Shown here: positions 20,296 through 30,771 of the stretch, in pieces
Numbering within the stretch: position 1 is the stretch's first letter
Layout: every line of letters begins with the position of its first letter
Assembly (NCBI GenBank): GCA_900073065.1
Contig: FJOG01000079.1
Coordinates: 78,736-114,488 of the forward strand
Direction: 5' to 3'
Length of the DNA stretch: 35,753 bases
From: Phialocephala subalpina
Lineage: Eukaryota; Ascomycota; Leotiomycetes; Helotiales; Mollisiaceae
Made by a program: the position numbers and the translations under genes
The notes under the pieces: model-generated
Database searches by the model: none
Told to the model about the DNA's origin: nothing
Seen by the model: only the letters and a program-made list of their open reading frames with translations

Positions 20296-22202
20296 ATGAC
20301 AATTCTTACAGGTGCTCCCCTGTCATGGGCCATTACAGCTACTGCTGGAAGCGGCTTCCTCTTGTGAGCCTCACCCCACCTCTTATCTTTTGACAAGCTG
20401 ACCTTTTCAGGTTTGGATATGATCAGGGTGTCATGAGCGGACTTCTGACCGGGTCCGCTTTCACTCAACAATTTCCCTCAATCAACACAACGGATTCAGG
20501 AAATGGCAGCTCTTCACTTCAAGGGACTGTCGTTGCCATTTACGAGATTGTGAGTCTTGGTTTTAATTTCTAGCCCGTGAAATGTGTACTGACTTCGAAC
20601 TCATAGGGATGCTTCTTCGGTTCGATATTCTGCTTTATGTTTGGCGAAAAGCTAGGCCGCAGAAAATGCATCATGCTAGGCTGCATTGTCCTCTCGATTG
20701 GCGCTGCCCTTCAAGCTTCTGCGAACACCATTGCTCAACTTATCGTTGGTCGAATTGTCGCTGGACTGGGAAATGGAATGAATACGAGTACAATTCCGGT
20801 TTGGCATGCGGAGCTCATGAAAGCCCACAAGCGAGGAAAAGGTCTTGCTGTTGAACTTGCTATCAATATATTGTGAGTCTGTATGAATTCTATAGATGAC
20901 TTGAGCTAATGTGACCAAGTGGCGTTATGATGGCATACTGGGTGGACTATGGATTCAGTTATGTCAACAGCGCAGCTCAATTCCGAGTACCGCTTGCTTT
21001 GCAGATCGTGTTTGCCGTCGTTACCTTCGCTGGCATAATAGTTCTTCCAGAATCGCCCAGATGGCTGCTTGCACACGACAAGCAGGACGAAGCTCGACAC
21101 ATCCTTTGGGCTCTTGAGCATAACGCGAAATCGATCGAGCCTTCAAACGAGGTAATACAACGTGAGATGGCTGAAATCCAACACGCAATATATGAGGAGC
21201 GTGCCGCAGCTGCAGGTGCTGGTGGAAAGAGAGCACTTTTGAAGAATGGTCCCCAACGTTTCCTCCATCGAACATTGTTGGGAATTGGCGGCCAGTTCAT
21301 GCAGCAGCTTAGTGGCATCAACTTGATCACTTATGTGAGTATCCGAGAATCTCTGGTATGAACACTTTGCTGACTCTCTTCAGTATGCTCCTGTCATCTT
21401 CGAGGAATCAGTTGGATTATCCCACAGTCTTTCGTTATTGCTATCCGGCTTCAATGGAGTCGCCTACTTCTTTTCTTCTCTCATTCCAATCTGGATCATC
21501 GACAGGTAAGAGACCTTGAATCATCTCGAAGTTGTCCGAAAGCTGATCTTCCTAGGCTCGGTCGAAGAAAGCTCATGCTCTTCGCTGCGGCAGGTCAAAT
21601 GGCTTGCATGGCTATCTTAGCTGGCACAGTGTCCAATGGCTCGAAGGGCGCAGGTTATGTAGCAACTGTCATGCTCTTCCTGTTCAACTTCTTCTTTGCC
21701 GTAGGACTGTTGGCAATTCCTTGGCTTCGTAAGTCCTCTTGTTCCAATTTTGATTCAACTGCTAACAATATCAGTACCTGCCGAGTATGCACCCTTGGCG
21801 ATTCGAACTCCAGCAGCATCGCTGGCAAGTGCGTCAAATTGGATCTTCACTTTCCTGGTTGTTGAGATCACACCTGTCAGCATCAAAAGTATCGAGTGGA
21901 GGACGTACATCTATTTCGCAGGTAAGTCTTCGCTTCTAAACTTCGTAGTCTTCGAGCACTGACGCTCTGTAGTTTTCAACGCATTCTTCATTCCACTCAT
22001 CTACTTCTTCTATCCGGAGACCAAGAACCTGTCCTTGGAGCAGATCGATGAACTGTTTACGGGAGATAAAGTCTTGTTGCACTGGAAGGCGTCTATGAAT
22101 GCCACTGAAGTCCCTCAAGATGATGGCCTTCGGCAGAGGTTCGCTGAGAAGACAGACGTCAAGCACATTGACGATGGTGTAGAATCAAAGGATTCTCTTT
22201 AG
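20296..22202 (+). CDS. MFS sugar transporter (sugar porter family)
   Basis: Eight exons (20296-20363, 20411-20549, 20607-20872, 20920-21334, 21384-21505, 21556-21728, 21775-21921, 21973-22202) have seven GT-AG introns of 46-57 nt, several with CTGAC or CTAAC branch points. All joins keep frame and yield 519 residues. Family marks are GYDQGVMSGLL in the first membrane helix, GEKLGRRK, GRIVAGLGNGMNTSTIP, PESPRWLL, QQLSGINLITYY, DRLGRRK, PAEYAPLAIR and PETKNLSLEQID, in the expected order for a twelve-helix sugar/H+ symporter (TC 2.A.1.1). Substrate is unknown. The gene is intact and sits between the DHA kinase pseudogene and the regulator gene. Its neighbours suggest import of a sugar or polyol that feeds dihydroxyacetone metabolism. 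Confidence 0.93.
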
Positions 22203-22728
22203 AAAAAGAGATGGTTTGAGGGATTAAGATATCGAGGATGGAGTGCTTGAATCATGTCCTCAGGAATTGAACTCTTCAGTCCCTATCGAAAAAGTATACA
22301 ACGTAAGATTAAGAGCAGGATATACTGCCAATGTTACTCGCATGGCTTGAAAATTCAAAGTAACTTCGTCAGACCAATCTCTATACCACCTCAGTGCTGG
22401 AAGATATTGACTCAGAAACTCAAATGTTTATACCTTTCAACGTCTCGACTTCTATGAATATAGATCTTCATGTACTGTACTCGATCCTCACAATTCTCAC
22501 GTGCTCCCCCGCTTTGTGCTTACGACTTCCCCTTTGGGCAATGCAAGGATCGTGGGCTTGGCGACCCCAGACCTTGAACTCCATTTATCCCCGCTAATTT
22601 CCTTCTCCGCACATTGCTCGTCTCCGTGACTTCACGAAGGAACGAATCTACACCTTGCATACGAGCAAGCGTCGATAGAGTCGCAATTACTTCAACATGC
22701 GCTCCAACAGCGCGACTCCTCAGATGCT
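22203..22728. other. Intergenic region before transcription factor
   Basis: This 526-bp gap holds the 3' side of the transporter and the promoter and leader of the regulator gene. No strong element is seen. There are short upstream open frames and CACGTG at about 22499-22504, but nothing I can assign. Confidence 0.4.
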
Positions 22729-25370
22729 ATGAACGACAGCGACGATGTCTCTTTTTCTGTCCTTCCATCGAAAAAGACACGAACGAGATCAGGGTGTCTC
22801 AATTGTCGCCGTCGACGAAGAAAATGTACGCTCAGCGATTCGCAGATCTATAAAATGCTGATGTGCGGATCCAGGTGACGAATCTCGACCACAATGTGCG
22901 AATTGTCGTCAGAGAGCAGAAGAGTGCGAATGGGGAATGAAAGTCGTCTTTCGAACCGACAATGCGACGCAGATTGACTCCGAACACCCTTCGATGCTAG
23001 AAGGATCAAGGAAACGAGCTCGGCACTTCAAGGTATGGGAGACTCCCGCAGTACTCTGAAACTTAACTGATTGGAATAAAGATAGTCGACGTCACATCCC
23101 AGATCGAAAAGAACTATCAAGGAGACCCTTCCACCAAGTCTGCAGATGTAGCAACAGGAGATGTCGATTCCACAACCCCGAGTACAGATAACAATGCATC
23201 ACCACGAGCGCTCTTTGATCTGGAGGCTCGAATACCAAGCAGAACCAATGACTCTCACACACAGCATCAGACGCAATGGCAATCTAAATCTCCGTCATTC
23301 GATACCCCCAAATCAATGACTGCATCACACCCAGATGAAATATCGTTTCTGGCCGATGAAGATCAATACATGCAAACAGATGGGAGTCCAGGGTCTGGAT
23401 CAATTGCCTACCAACCTCGAGGTACACAACAGTACTCTGAGAATACCCAACACAATACGAGCCGGTTGCTTGATCAAAGTACCATATCCCCTGATGGGTC
23501 ACCAATTTCTCGAATCAATACCGAAGATGCGGCTGCTGACCTTCTGGCGCTGCGGTATTTGCCCACTCAACAGCAATCAACACATTCCAACACCATTTCT
23601 CAAGTTCTGATGCCAACCCCCTCAAACGCAAGTGTGTCTCATGCTGGGAATGAACTGCCATTTCTCGAGCAAGAAATCTTCGATTATCAACAGGACGGCA
23701 TATTCTGGCCTGGCTCAGCCTATCAAGAATTCCACTCAACCTTGAGAGACCATCTCATATACACTGCTCGATCTAATGCTCCAACTCGACATGGAACACC
23801 GGAGCCAGCCCAACTTGACTTGAATTTGATTGAGAGACAAGCATCAAGACGTGATCGGGATTGCAACAGGACAGACTCGGACCCAGAGTCAGATCGACCC
23901 TCTAAGCCACCCGAAATTACACCTGAAAGAGAGTACATCTTGTGGAAGGCGTGGATTGACGAGATAGCTCCGTGGGTGCGTTATTCTTTCTACCCTAACC
24001 CAGATCTCAACTAACGCATCTAGCTTGACAAATTTGATAATAACCGCCACTTTGAGCACAAGATACCCATGATCGCCAAAAGTACCCCTCACTTGAAGAA
24101 TTCTATCCTAGCCTTGTCTGCTCGTCAGATCGAAATGAAGGGGAACTCTAAGTCGTTGTCCGAGAGCCTTGCTTTGTACCAAGAAGCTATACATCTCCTT
24201 CTTCCGGAACTCCAGACAAAGAATGCCGCTGTAATTGCTTCATGCGTGATTCTATGTGTACTTGAAATGATGAGCTGTAAGTCAAGCATTGAAAGTATCA
24301 GCAGTTCTGACAATAATCAGGCTCTCCCAATGAATGGAGACGGCATCTAGAAGGTTGCGCAAACTTGCTAGAAGCTGTTGGGATCAACGGGTTCGTTGGC
24401 GGTGTTGAAGAAGCTTTGTTTTGGTGCTTCATTCGAATGGGTACAGTATATTACTTCGAGCTCCGTCGACATGTTGCTGATTGCCCTTAGACCTCTGCGG
24501 CGCTCTCATTTCTCAAGATGTCACCCTGATCCCCGTGGACCGCTGGGCCTCGAATATCGACTTCGCTTCAGACATCAGGCTTTTTCGAAACCCCGCGAAC
24601 GGCTTCGACACCTACGCAAATTATGCAGTTTTCCTCTGCGCGAGCTGTGTAGCATACCTCAAGAATTGCAGCGGAGGATCTCGAGGCAAGGATGTAAGCC
24701 GCTGGACAGGAGCTTCTAATATTATTAGATGACTGGTATACCGAGAGGCCAGAGGAAATGAAGCCAATCCTTACAATTCCTGCTGCTCAAGGCGATACCA
24801 ATTCACCGTTCCCGACTGTCTTATATGGCAATGGGCCCGCAGGTGCGAACGCCGGCTAAAATCCCTTCCTGCCAGCGACTAACGGTCTGCAGTCTCAGGC
24901 AATCAACTGTATCACACAGCGCTACTGTTGATGCTGCAAGAAAAGCCGAACGGACTCCAGCCTCAACGAAAACAGGTACGTTTGATGACTCTGCGCATTG
25001 GAGGCGTTCCTGCCCTTGGACGCCTTTCTTGCATTTTCCAAGATATTCAACATCGCATGCATGTCTGACAATTTCACGCACAGAAATCTATCTTCTGGCA
25101 TGCTCGCCAAATCTGCGCCATTTCCGAGTCGAACACGCATCAGTATGCCTCTCTGTGCAATCAAAGTCTGTCGCTCCGATACTGACAAAACGCAGCGGCG
25201 CTTGGACGAATTCTATTCAACCAATATGGATTGCAGGCAAAGTAATGAGCCATCCAAGTGAACATAAAGCGATCTTGAATATATATGAGAGAATTGAGCG
25301 AGAGACAGGTTGGGTGACGAGCTGGAGAAGGGAGGACTTGAAAGCTTGGTGGGGAGATTCTGATGATTGA
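22729..25370 (+). CDS. Zn(II)2Cys6 transcription factor, with apparent 1-bp frameshift
   Basis: Nine exons: 22729-22825, 22875-23032, 23082-23975, 24024-24276, 24321-24440, 24491-24842, 24893-24975, 25084-25142, 25196-25370. The first intron splits the zinc cluster. Cysteines 23, 26, 33, 40, 43 and 50 give CX2CX6C-X6-CX2CX6C, with RRRRRKCDESRPQC between the halves. A disordered S/T/Q-rich stretch follows, then a fungal transcription-factor domain (ARCA-like, PF11951 type) with NSILALSARQIE, CSPNEWRRHLEG, KSIFWHARQICAIS and WTNSIQPIWIAGKVMSHPSE. Coding length is 2191 nt, one more than a multiple of three. Near 24702 the frame ending KDVSRW must shift by one base to reach QELLILLDDWYTERPEEM. 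With that base discounted the protein is 729 residues. It is probably the regulator of the neighbouring catabolic genes, now either damaged or mis-sequenced. Confidence 0.85.
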
Positions 25371-26774
25371 AGACCGACCAAGGATGAAGATGGTGCACTG
25401 GAATTATCAAGAGTACATTTCTAACAACTAAACTGGATGGCTCAAATTCCACGTGGGCTTATATCAATGCCACAGGCACGATGTACGCCTGCCTATCCCT
25501 CTCAGCAAATTGCTCCTCCAGCGAGGACACTTCCCCGAGTCAACTCCTCGCCCGACGAAGGCACAAACAACGTCCACGACTACCGGACGAGCATATAAGG
25601 AGGTCAATGAGTTGTTCGTGGCACAGGGTTGAAGGGAGGATATTCAAGAGTATGAAAGTTGACGAGGGAGATGGAGAGATGCAGGAGAATGTGATATGAG
25701 GAACATGAATCTAGTCCAGCAAATAAATGGAAGAACATTGTCCTCGTGTGAATGCCCTAATGCCATGAGGTGAATGATAGACACCGCCCCCTGAAGCGTA
25801 GCGAATCGAAGCCTGTAAAGTTCTGGAATCTAGTGATGGCAGCCTGAAAGATCCAGCTCATACCCCACTCAATACTTGCCTTCAAGTTGTGACTTTTCAC
25901 GATCAAGGACTAAAATGACAGTATTATGATTATGGGAATGTGTTTCAAGCTGTAAAAATAAAAAGCAAAGGAACTTCAGGGCATCTCAAATGAAGGGGAT
26001 CAGATCATTCAAGCCACCAGCTGGTATGGAGAAGGTCAGTGATTACATAATCAGCGCTCACTGTGACTGCATCTCTCGACATGCAGCAGCGACTCCTCGA
26101 ATCCTCAAACGGGACCAGAATGTTCTTTCAGCTCCACGAATGAGGCGCCTCCAATGACAAAATATCGCGCAAATATTCCATCACCAAACCTCCCGCGAAG
26201 CTGTCCGCACTCGGATTCGAGTCTTCGCTCAGCCACAACACAGTGCGACATCAAATGTTGCATCTGACCCGTGCAGAGCCCAGACGAACCACCGAATTGC
26301 TTCCGTACGGTATCTCGGAAACGTTTCCATTTCAATATTTGCTTCCATTTTCTCCGTCTCTGCAATTTCTACTCTTGAAATACTTTTATTTAATCCATTG
26401 ATACGGTACGCAGAGGTACAAAGAGTGACAAATCTCTTGGCGGAACAATCGGCACTTTAGCACCACCGACGACGCAATCATCAACACTAAGCAGCTACTG
26501 AATCATTGAAGTGTTGCGACTTCGCACCGAGACGACCATTCTATCCTTCTTCTTTTCCTACATACCTAATATACGACTTCTTAATACCAGATTGCGGTTT
26601 TATACCTCTCGAACCTCCCGATACCCTGCCGAATTCATCGTTGAGGAAAAAGCACTGTTTGCGACAAGAACAAAGCAAAGCTTCCGAGCCTCACCCACCA
26701 CCACACCTTCCTCTGCGAACAACGACAACTACGAGCGAAAGATAGGGTAGAACAAGAAGGAAAAGAACATCAAA
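25371..26774. other. Long intergenic region
   Basis: About 1.4 kb. The part from about 26370 is likely promoter and leader of the CYSTM gene and is rich in short C/T runs. A minus-strand open frame at 26105-26365 (86 residues) lacks any family resemblance or good start context and I do not call it. Nothing else is recognised. Confidence 0.45.
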
Positions 26775-27281
26775 ATGTCACAAAAATACGACCCCCCCTC
26801 CGGTCCCCCACCACCAGCCTATGGCTCCGAAGCCGCCACCGGCCCCGACTCCCACAACCCATCTTTCTCCTCCCCATCACCAGCACACATTCCCCCTCAA
26901 TCGACTGGTACCACAAATCAGCAATCAGACTACTACGGTGCCTCGCCTCAAGCCCAATATGCGCAACCAGGTGCCTACGTCCAGGGCCCTAACGGACAAC
27001 AATACGGACCACAGCAAGGATACGGACCGCAACAAGGCTATGGACCACAGGGCGGATACTATCAACCAAATCCGCAGATGGGATATGCACAGCAGGGACC
27101 ATATGGACCGCAGGGTGGTTACGGGCCCCAAGGAGGATATTATAACGGAGGGTACGCGCCGGGGTATGGACCGCAAGGACAGTATTTGGATGATAGGCGG
27201 GGTGGGAGTCCTGGGTTCATGGAGGCGATGTTGGCTAGTTTGGCGTGTTGTTGTTGTTTGGATGCTTGTTTGTTCTTTTAG
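26775..27281 (+). CDS. CYSTM-type tail-anchored protein with PQQGYG repeats
   Basis: An intronless gene of 168 residues. The N-terminal two thirds are proline/glutamine/tyrosine/glycine-rich, with repeats of the form YGPQQGYGPQ between about residues 75 and 140. The last 20 residues carry the cysteine-rich transmembrane module: an acidic lead (FMEAML), then ASLACCCCLDACLFF. This layout is the standard one for CYSTM proteins, which sit in membranes by the C-terminal module and are linked to stress tolerance in fungi and plants. Databases sometimes misname such proteins as rhodopsin-like because of the repeats. ATG context is CAAAATGTC. It is convergent with the thiolase gene. Confidence 0.88.
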   Translation: MSQKYDPPSGPPPPAYGSEAATGPDSHNPSFSSPSPAHIPPQSTGTTNQQSDYYGASPQAQYAQPGAYVQGPNGQQYGPQQGYGPQQGYGPQGGYYQPNPQMGYAQQGPYGPQGGYGPQGGYYNGGYAPGYGPQGQYLDDRRGGSPGFMEAMLASLACCCCLDACLFF

Positions 27282-27608
27282 GTGGTCGAGGGAGGATGTG
27301 GGAGCACGACGGAGAGGACAAGACGAGAAGAGGGGTCATTTTACGATCTTGGCAGGGAGGGAAGGGCTGGAAGCTGATACCGACAAGACGACCAGGGGAC
27401 TTGATGAGAGTGTAAATATAGACTGGATTCGGAGCAATTGGCGTTCCGACACACTGGCTGGCTGGACCGTCACAGAACAGCATTGAGGGTGTTGATTGGA
27501 TTATTGTATGGACTTGTAATGCATACCTATTTCATTGTACAACCTGATATGATACAAAGGAACTCCAAATGCATTCATATTTTCATTTCATTTCATTTCT
27601 TGTCATAA
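27282..27608. other. Convergent 3' region
   Basis: The 327-bp gap between the stops of two convergent genes includes a short CATTT repeat (about 27575-27599) near the 3' end of the thiolase gene. No gene is seen. Confidence 0.45.
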
Positions 27609-29011
27609 TCATACACTGTCAATTCTTTGCACAACGATTGCTGTAGCAGCTCCACCTCCGTTGCAGATTGCTGCTACTCCGTACTCGCCTACCTTCAGTT
27701 GATGCAGGAGCGTGGTTAAGATTCTGGACCCCGAGCTGCCGAGTGCGTGGCCTAGTGAGATGGCGCCTCCGAGTGGGTTTACCTTTGCTCCTTCGAGGCC
27801 GAGGATCTGGTTTATGTTAGTGACTTCGCAAGAAAAAGTCTGCAAGATATCTCACCTTCTCATTGGCCTTGATAACTGCAGCAAAAGCTTCATTGAACTC
27901 CCAAATAGCAACATCTTCCTTTTTGATACCAGCTCTCTCCAAAGCAATAGGCACAGCCTTAGCTGGGGCAATAGGGAAGTCCACAGGATCAATAGCAGCA
28001 TCCGCAGAACCACATATACGTGCCAACACTCTCGACCCGGAACCATATTCCCTCGCAATAGCAGCATTTCCCAACACCAAAGCACTAGCTCCATCGTTCA
28101 AACTACTCGAGTTGGCAGCAGTAACAGTTCCAGTCCCGTCTCGGATGAAGGCCGGCTTCAGTGTTGCCACCTTCTCGAGCTTGATGTCCATGTACCCCTC
28201 ATCTGTATCAATGATCGTGTCTCCCTTCTTGCCCTTGACCGTGACAGGCGCAATCTCGTCCTTGAAAGCACCGCTCTTCCATGCTTCTTGAGCACGGGCA
28301 TAGCTCTGCTTCGCATAGTCGTCCTGCATTTCTCTCGTGACTTCGTACTTCTTGGCGGTCGTCTCTGCGCAGATGCCCATGTGGAATTGGTTATACACAT
28401 CCCATAGTCCGTCCTTGATCAATCCATCCTCCAGCTGTGTATTCCCGAAGGCAGGTTGTTGGCTCGCTCGGGGGATATAGTAAGGTACTCTTGTCATGTT
28501 CTCCATTCCTCCGGCAATCTGTGCCTCCGCCAGACCAAGCTGGATGTTTTGTGCCGCGAAGACCACCGCCTTGAGGCCAGAGGCGCATACTTTGTTGATG
28601 GTGATAGCTTCGACTGTATTTGGTAGTCCGGCAAAGATAGCTGCTTGCCTTGCTGGTGCTTGGCCCACGTTCCCCTGCAGCACATTTCCCATGTAAACAT
28701 CGGTGATTTTCGAGACGGGAACTTTCGACTTCTCAAGGGCGGACTTGATGGCTACAGCTCCAAGCTGGGGAGCAGAAACTGTTGTGAATGATCCATTGAA
28801 CTAGGAACATCAGTGAGAGTAGAATGTCCCAAGGGTATTCGAACCTTACCTTGGCTGTAGGTGTTCTGGCAGCGCTCAAGATGTAAGCTTCTTGGATCTC
28901 TTGTCTGGCCGAGGTTGTGGCACTGAAATGCCGCTGCACTTGTGCTACTCGTCGCTGTGCAGGAGAATTGCGAACAGAGGACATTGCTGATCTGGCAGCT
29001 CGTAAAGACAT
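27609..29011 (-). CDS. Mitochondrial acetyl-CoA acetyltransferase (thiolase)
   Basis: Three exons, 29011-28850, 28800-27856 and 27806-27609, with two introns of 49 nt each, give 434 residues. The enzyme condenses two acetyl-CoA to acetoacetyl-CoA or cleaves it (EC 2.3.1.9). The first 35 or so residues are rich in Arg, Ser and Ala with no acidic residue ([16 protein letters not shown]), as in a mitochondrial presequence. Thiolase marks are the nucleophilic cysteine in [11 protein letters not shown] (Cys126), [23 protein letters not shown] with its histidine (about 389), and [11 protein letters not shown] with the second cysteine (about 417). The start is placed at the ATG that opens the presequence; the frame is open upstream but lacks features. 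This is an ACAT1-type rather than the cytosolic ERG10-type enzyme on account of the presequence. It shares a divergent promoter with the E2 gene. Confidence 0.93.
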
Positions 29012-29532
29012 TATGGGCAAGATTGAAGAAAGGAAGAGAATGAGAAAACAGAGAAGGAAAGAAAAAGGAGGGCTCCTCCGGTTGTGGAGGGCGGAAGCTA
29101 TCCGTGCTTTGCTTAAGCTCGGCTTGTGAAGGAGGCGGGGATTAGTCTTCTGGCGCTGGGGCCAATTGCCATGCAATCACCACGTGACACGCATTCGACC
29201 CCGTTATCGATTCTTGTGGCTTTTCGTTCATGCATAACGATCTATTTGACGGCGACAATCCCAGGCGGTCAAACTCGAGTCTTGATTCCTCGTCATACCC
29301 GACCACGAGTTTACTATTACGAAGCGACGTTCCTAGACGGGCCCTTGCATCTGCCATTCACCTTGTGGGCTTAAGATCAATCTGACAAGTCCACTTCTGG
29401 TTGTGTTATCGGGAAAGCACATCAACTCCGCAACAGCCAACGATCTGCCAACGCCCCTTGAAATCAACATCTTACCAGAATAGGCTTTTCCATCGATACA
29501 TACCGAGAAATCCTACCTACCAATCTGCCAAT
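29012..29532. promoter_or_regulatory. Divergent promoter, thiolase and UBC2
   Basis: The 521-bp gap lies between two genes transcribed apart. A CACGTG lies at about 29181-29186. The right end, next to the E2 start, is C/A-rich with no clear TATA box. Confidence 0.45.
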
Positions 29533-30158
29533 ATGTCTACACCAGCTCGTCGTCGGTTGATGCGAGACTTCAAGGTTCGTGGCGCAATGTTCGAAGAGCA
29601 CACGATCATGCTTCAATACTAACAGAAGATTTCAGCGCATGCAAACAGATCCTCCTGCTGGAGTTTCTGCATCACCTGTAGCAGACAATGTAATGACCTG
29701 GTAAGGGAATAAACAACTTCCCTACAGCTCCGAACACCAGCTAATGTTCTGCTAGGAACGCAGTTATCATCGGCCCAACAGACACTCCCTTCGAAGACGG
29801 TACCTTTCGACTTGTGATGCACTTCGAAGAGCAATACCCAAACAAACCACCGGCGGTCAAGTTCTTAAGCCAGATGTTCCACCCCAACGTGTATGCCACG
29901 GGTGAACTCTGCTTGGATATTCTGCAGAACCGATGGAGTCCTACCTATGATGTTGCGGCGGTTTTGACCAGTATTCAAAGGTATGTGGACAGAGAGGACA
30001 GAACGAGTCGGGAATGGGTGCTGACAGTCTGCAGTCTTCTCAACGATCCAAACACCAGCTCGCCCGCCAACGTCGAAGCCTCCAACCTGTACAAAGACAA
30101 CCGACGAGAATACCACAAGCGCGTTCGAGAATCTGTGGAGAAGAGCTGGGAAGATTGA
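29533..30158 (+). CDS. UBC2: Ubiquitin-conjugating enzyme E2, RAD6/UBC2 type
   Basis: Four exons, 29533-29574, 29636-29700, 29756-29980 and 30035-30158, give 151 residues, the typical length of the filamentous-fungal RAD6 orthologue. The sequence opens [14 protein letters not shown] and continues [14 protein letters not shown]. It contains the E2 core [16 protein letters not shown] with the catalytic cysteine at about 88, [15 protein letters not shown] and [12 protein letters not shown]. It ends soon after the core with KSWED, without the acidic tail of the yeast protein. RAD6 with RAD18 ubiquitinates PCNA in DNA damage tolerance, and with BRE1 it ubiquitinates histone H2B. The first intron uses the donor GTTCGT, which is uncommon but supported by the very strong protein match on both sides. 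Confidence 0.96.
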
Positions 30159-30771
30159 GATGGTTCCATGTCCAGGGGAAGAGGAAAGTCTGCACGTGCA
30201 TTACGAGACCCTGATAATGGCGGGGTTCTGGCGTTTCGGTCGTGGAATGGTGGTTGCTTCTTCATGTTTCCGTTCTGACTTTGGCTGCCGTCTTCTGGAC
30301 AATACCACCGGCGTATATTCTAGGCAGCTGGTCATTCATGCATAGCAAAGCGGTTTTTTAATGACTCTATACCAAATAAGACAAATTGCCCCCCTTTCCC
30401 CACGTCCCAGCTCCTATTGGTGATTCTGGTACAGCTGGCAAATCTGCACAACAAAGCATATTTTCGTCGTCGCGCATCAAAACAAGAAATTGGATCCATT
30501 GCCTTCTTTTTCATTTGTTCCACTTCCAATGACCGATATATCCCTTTATATTGCTTTCCGCAAGCATTTCCCTGTGAGTTGTAACGTGATCGCATTGCGC
30601 CGGGCAAATTAGCTGGATACGCGAAATCTGAGTTCCTACGCGAACCGAAGTGTGTCAAGGTCAACATAACCTCCTTATCGCCCAAAACGTCACATCTACA
30701 CCACCAACGAGCCTGCACTCGTGCTCAACCTTTACCTATGATCGTGCCCTGATGCACACCCATCCGCGATC
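30159..30771. other. Intergenic region before kinesin
   Basis: This is the 3' side of UBC2 and the promoter and leader of the kinesin gene. No further gene or strong motif is recognised. Short open frames on both strands have no family resemblance. Confidence 0.45.

Noticed and set aside
26105..26365. Minus-strand open frame of 86 residues
   Set aside because: No recognisable motif, unusual basic start, and it lies in the presumed promoter of the CYSTM gene.
26821..27486. Long plus-strand frame overlapping the CYSTM gene
   Set aside because: It is a shifted-frame shadow of the repeat-rich CYSTM coding sequence.
27712..28407. Plus-strand open frames over the thiolase gene
   Set aside because: Antisense shadows of a strongly conserved coding region.
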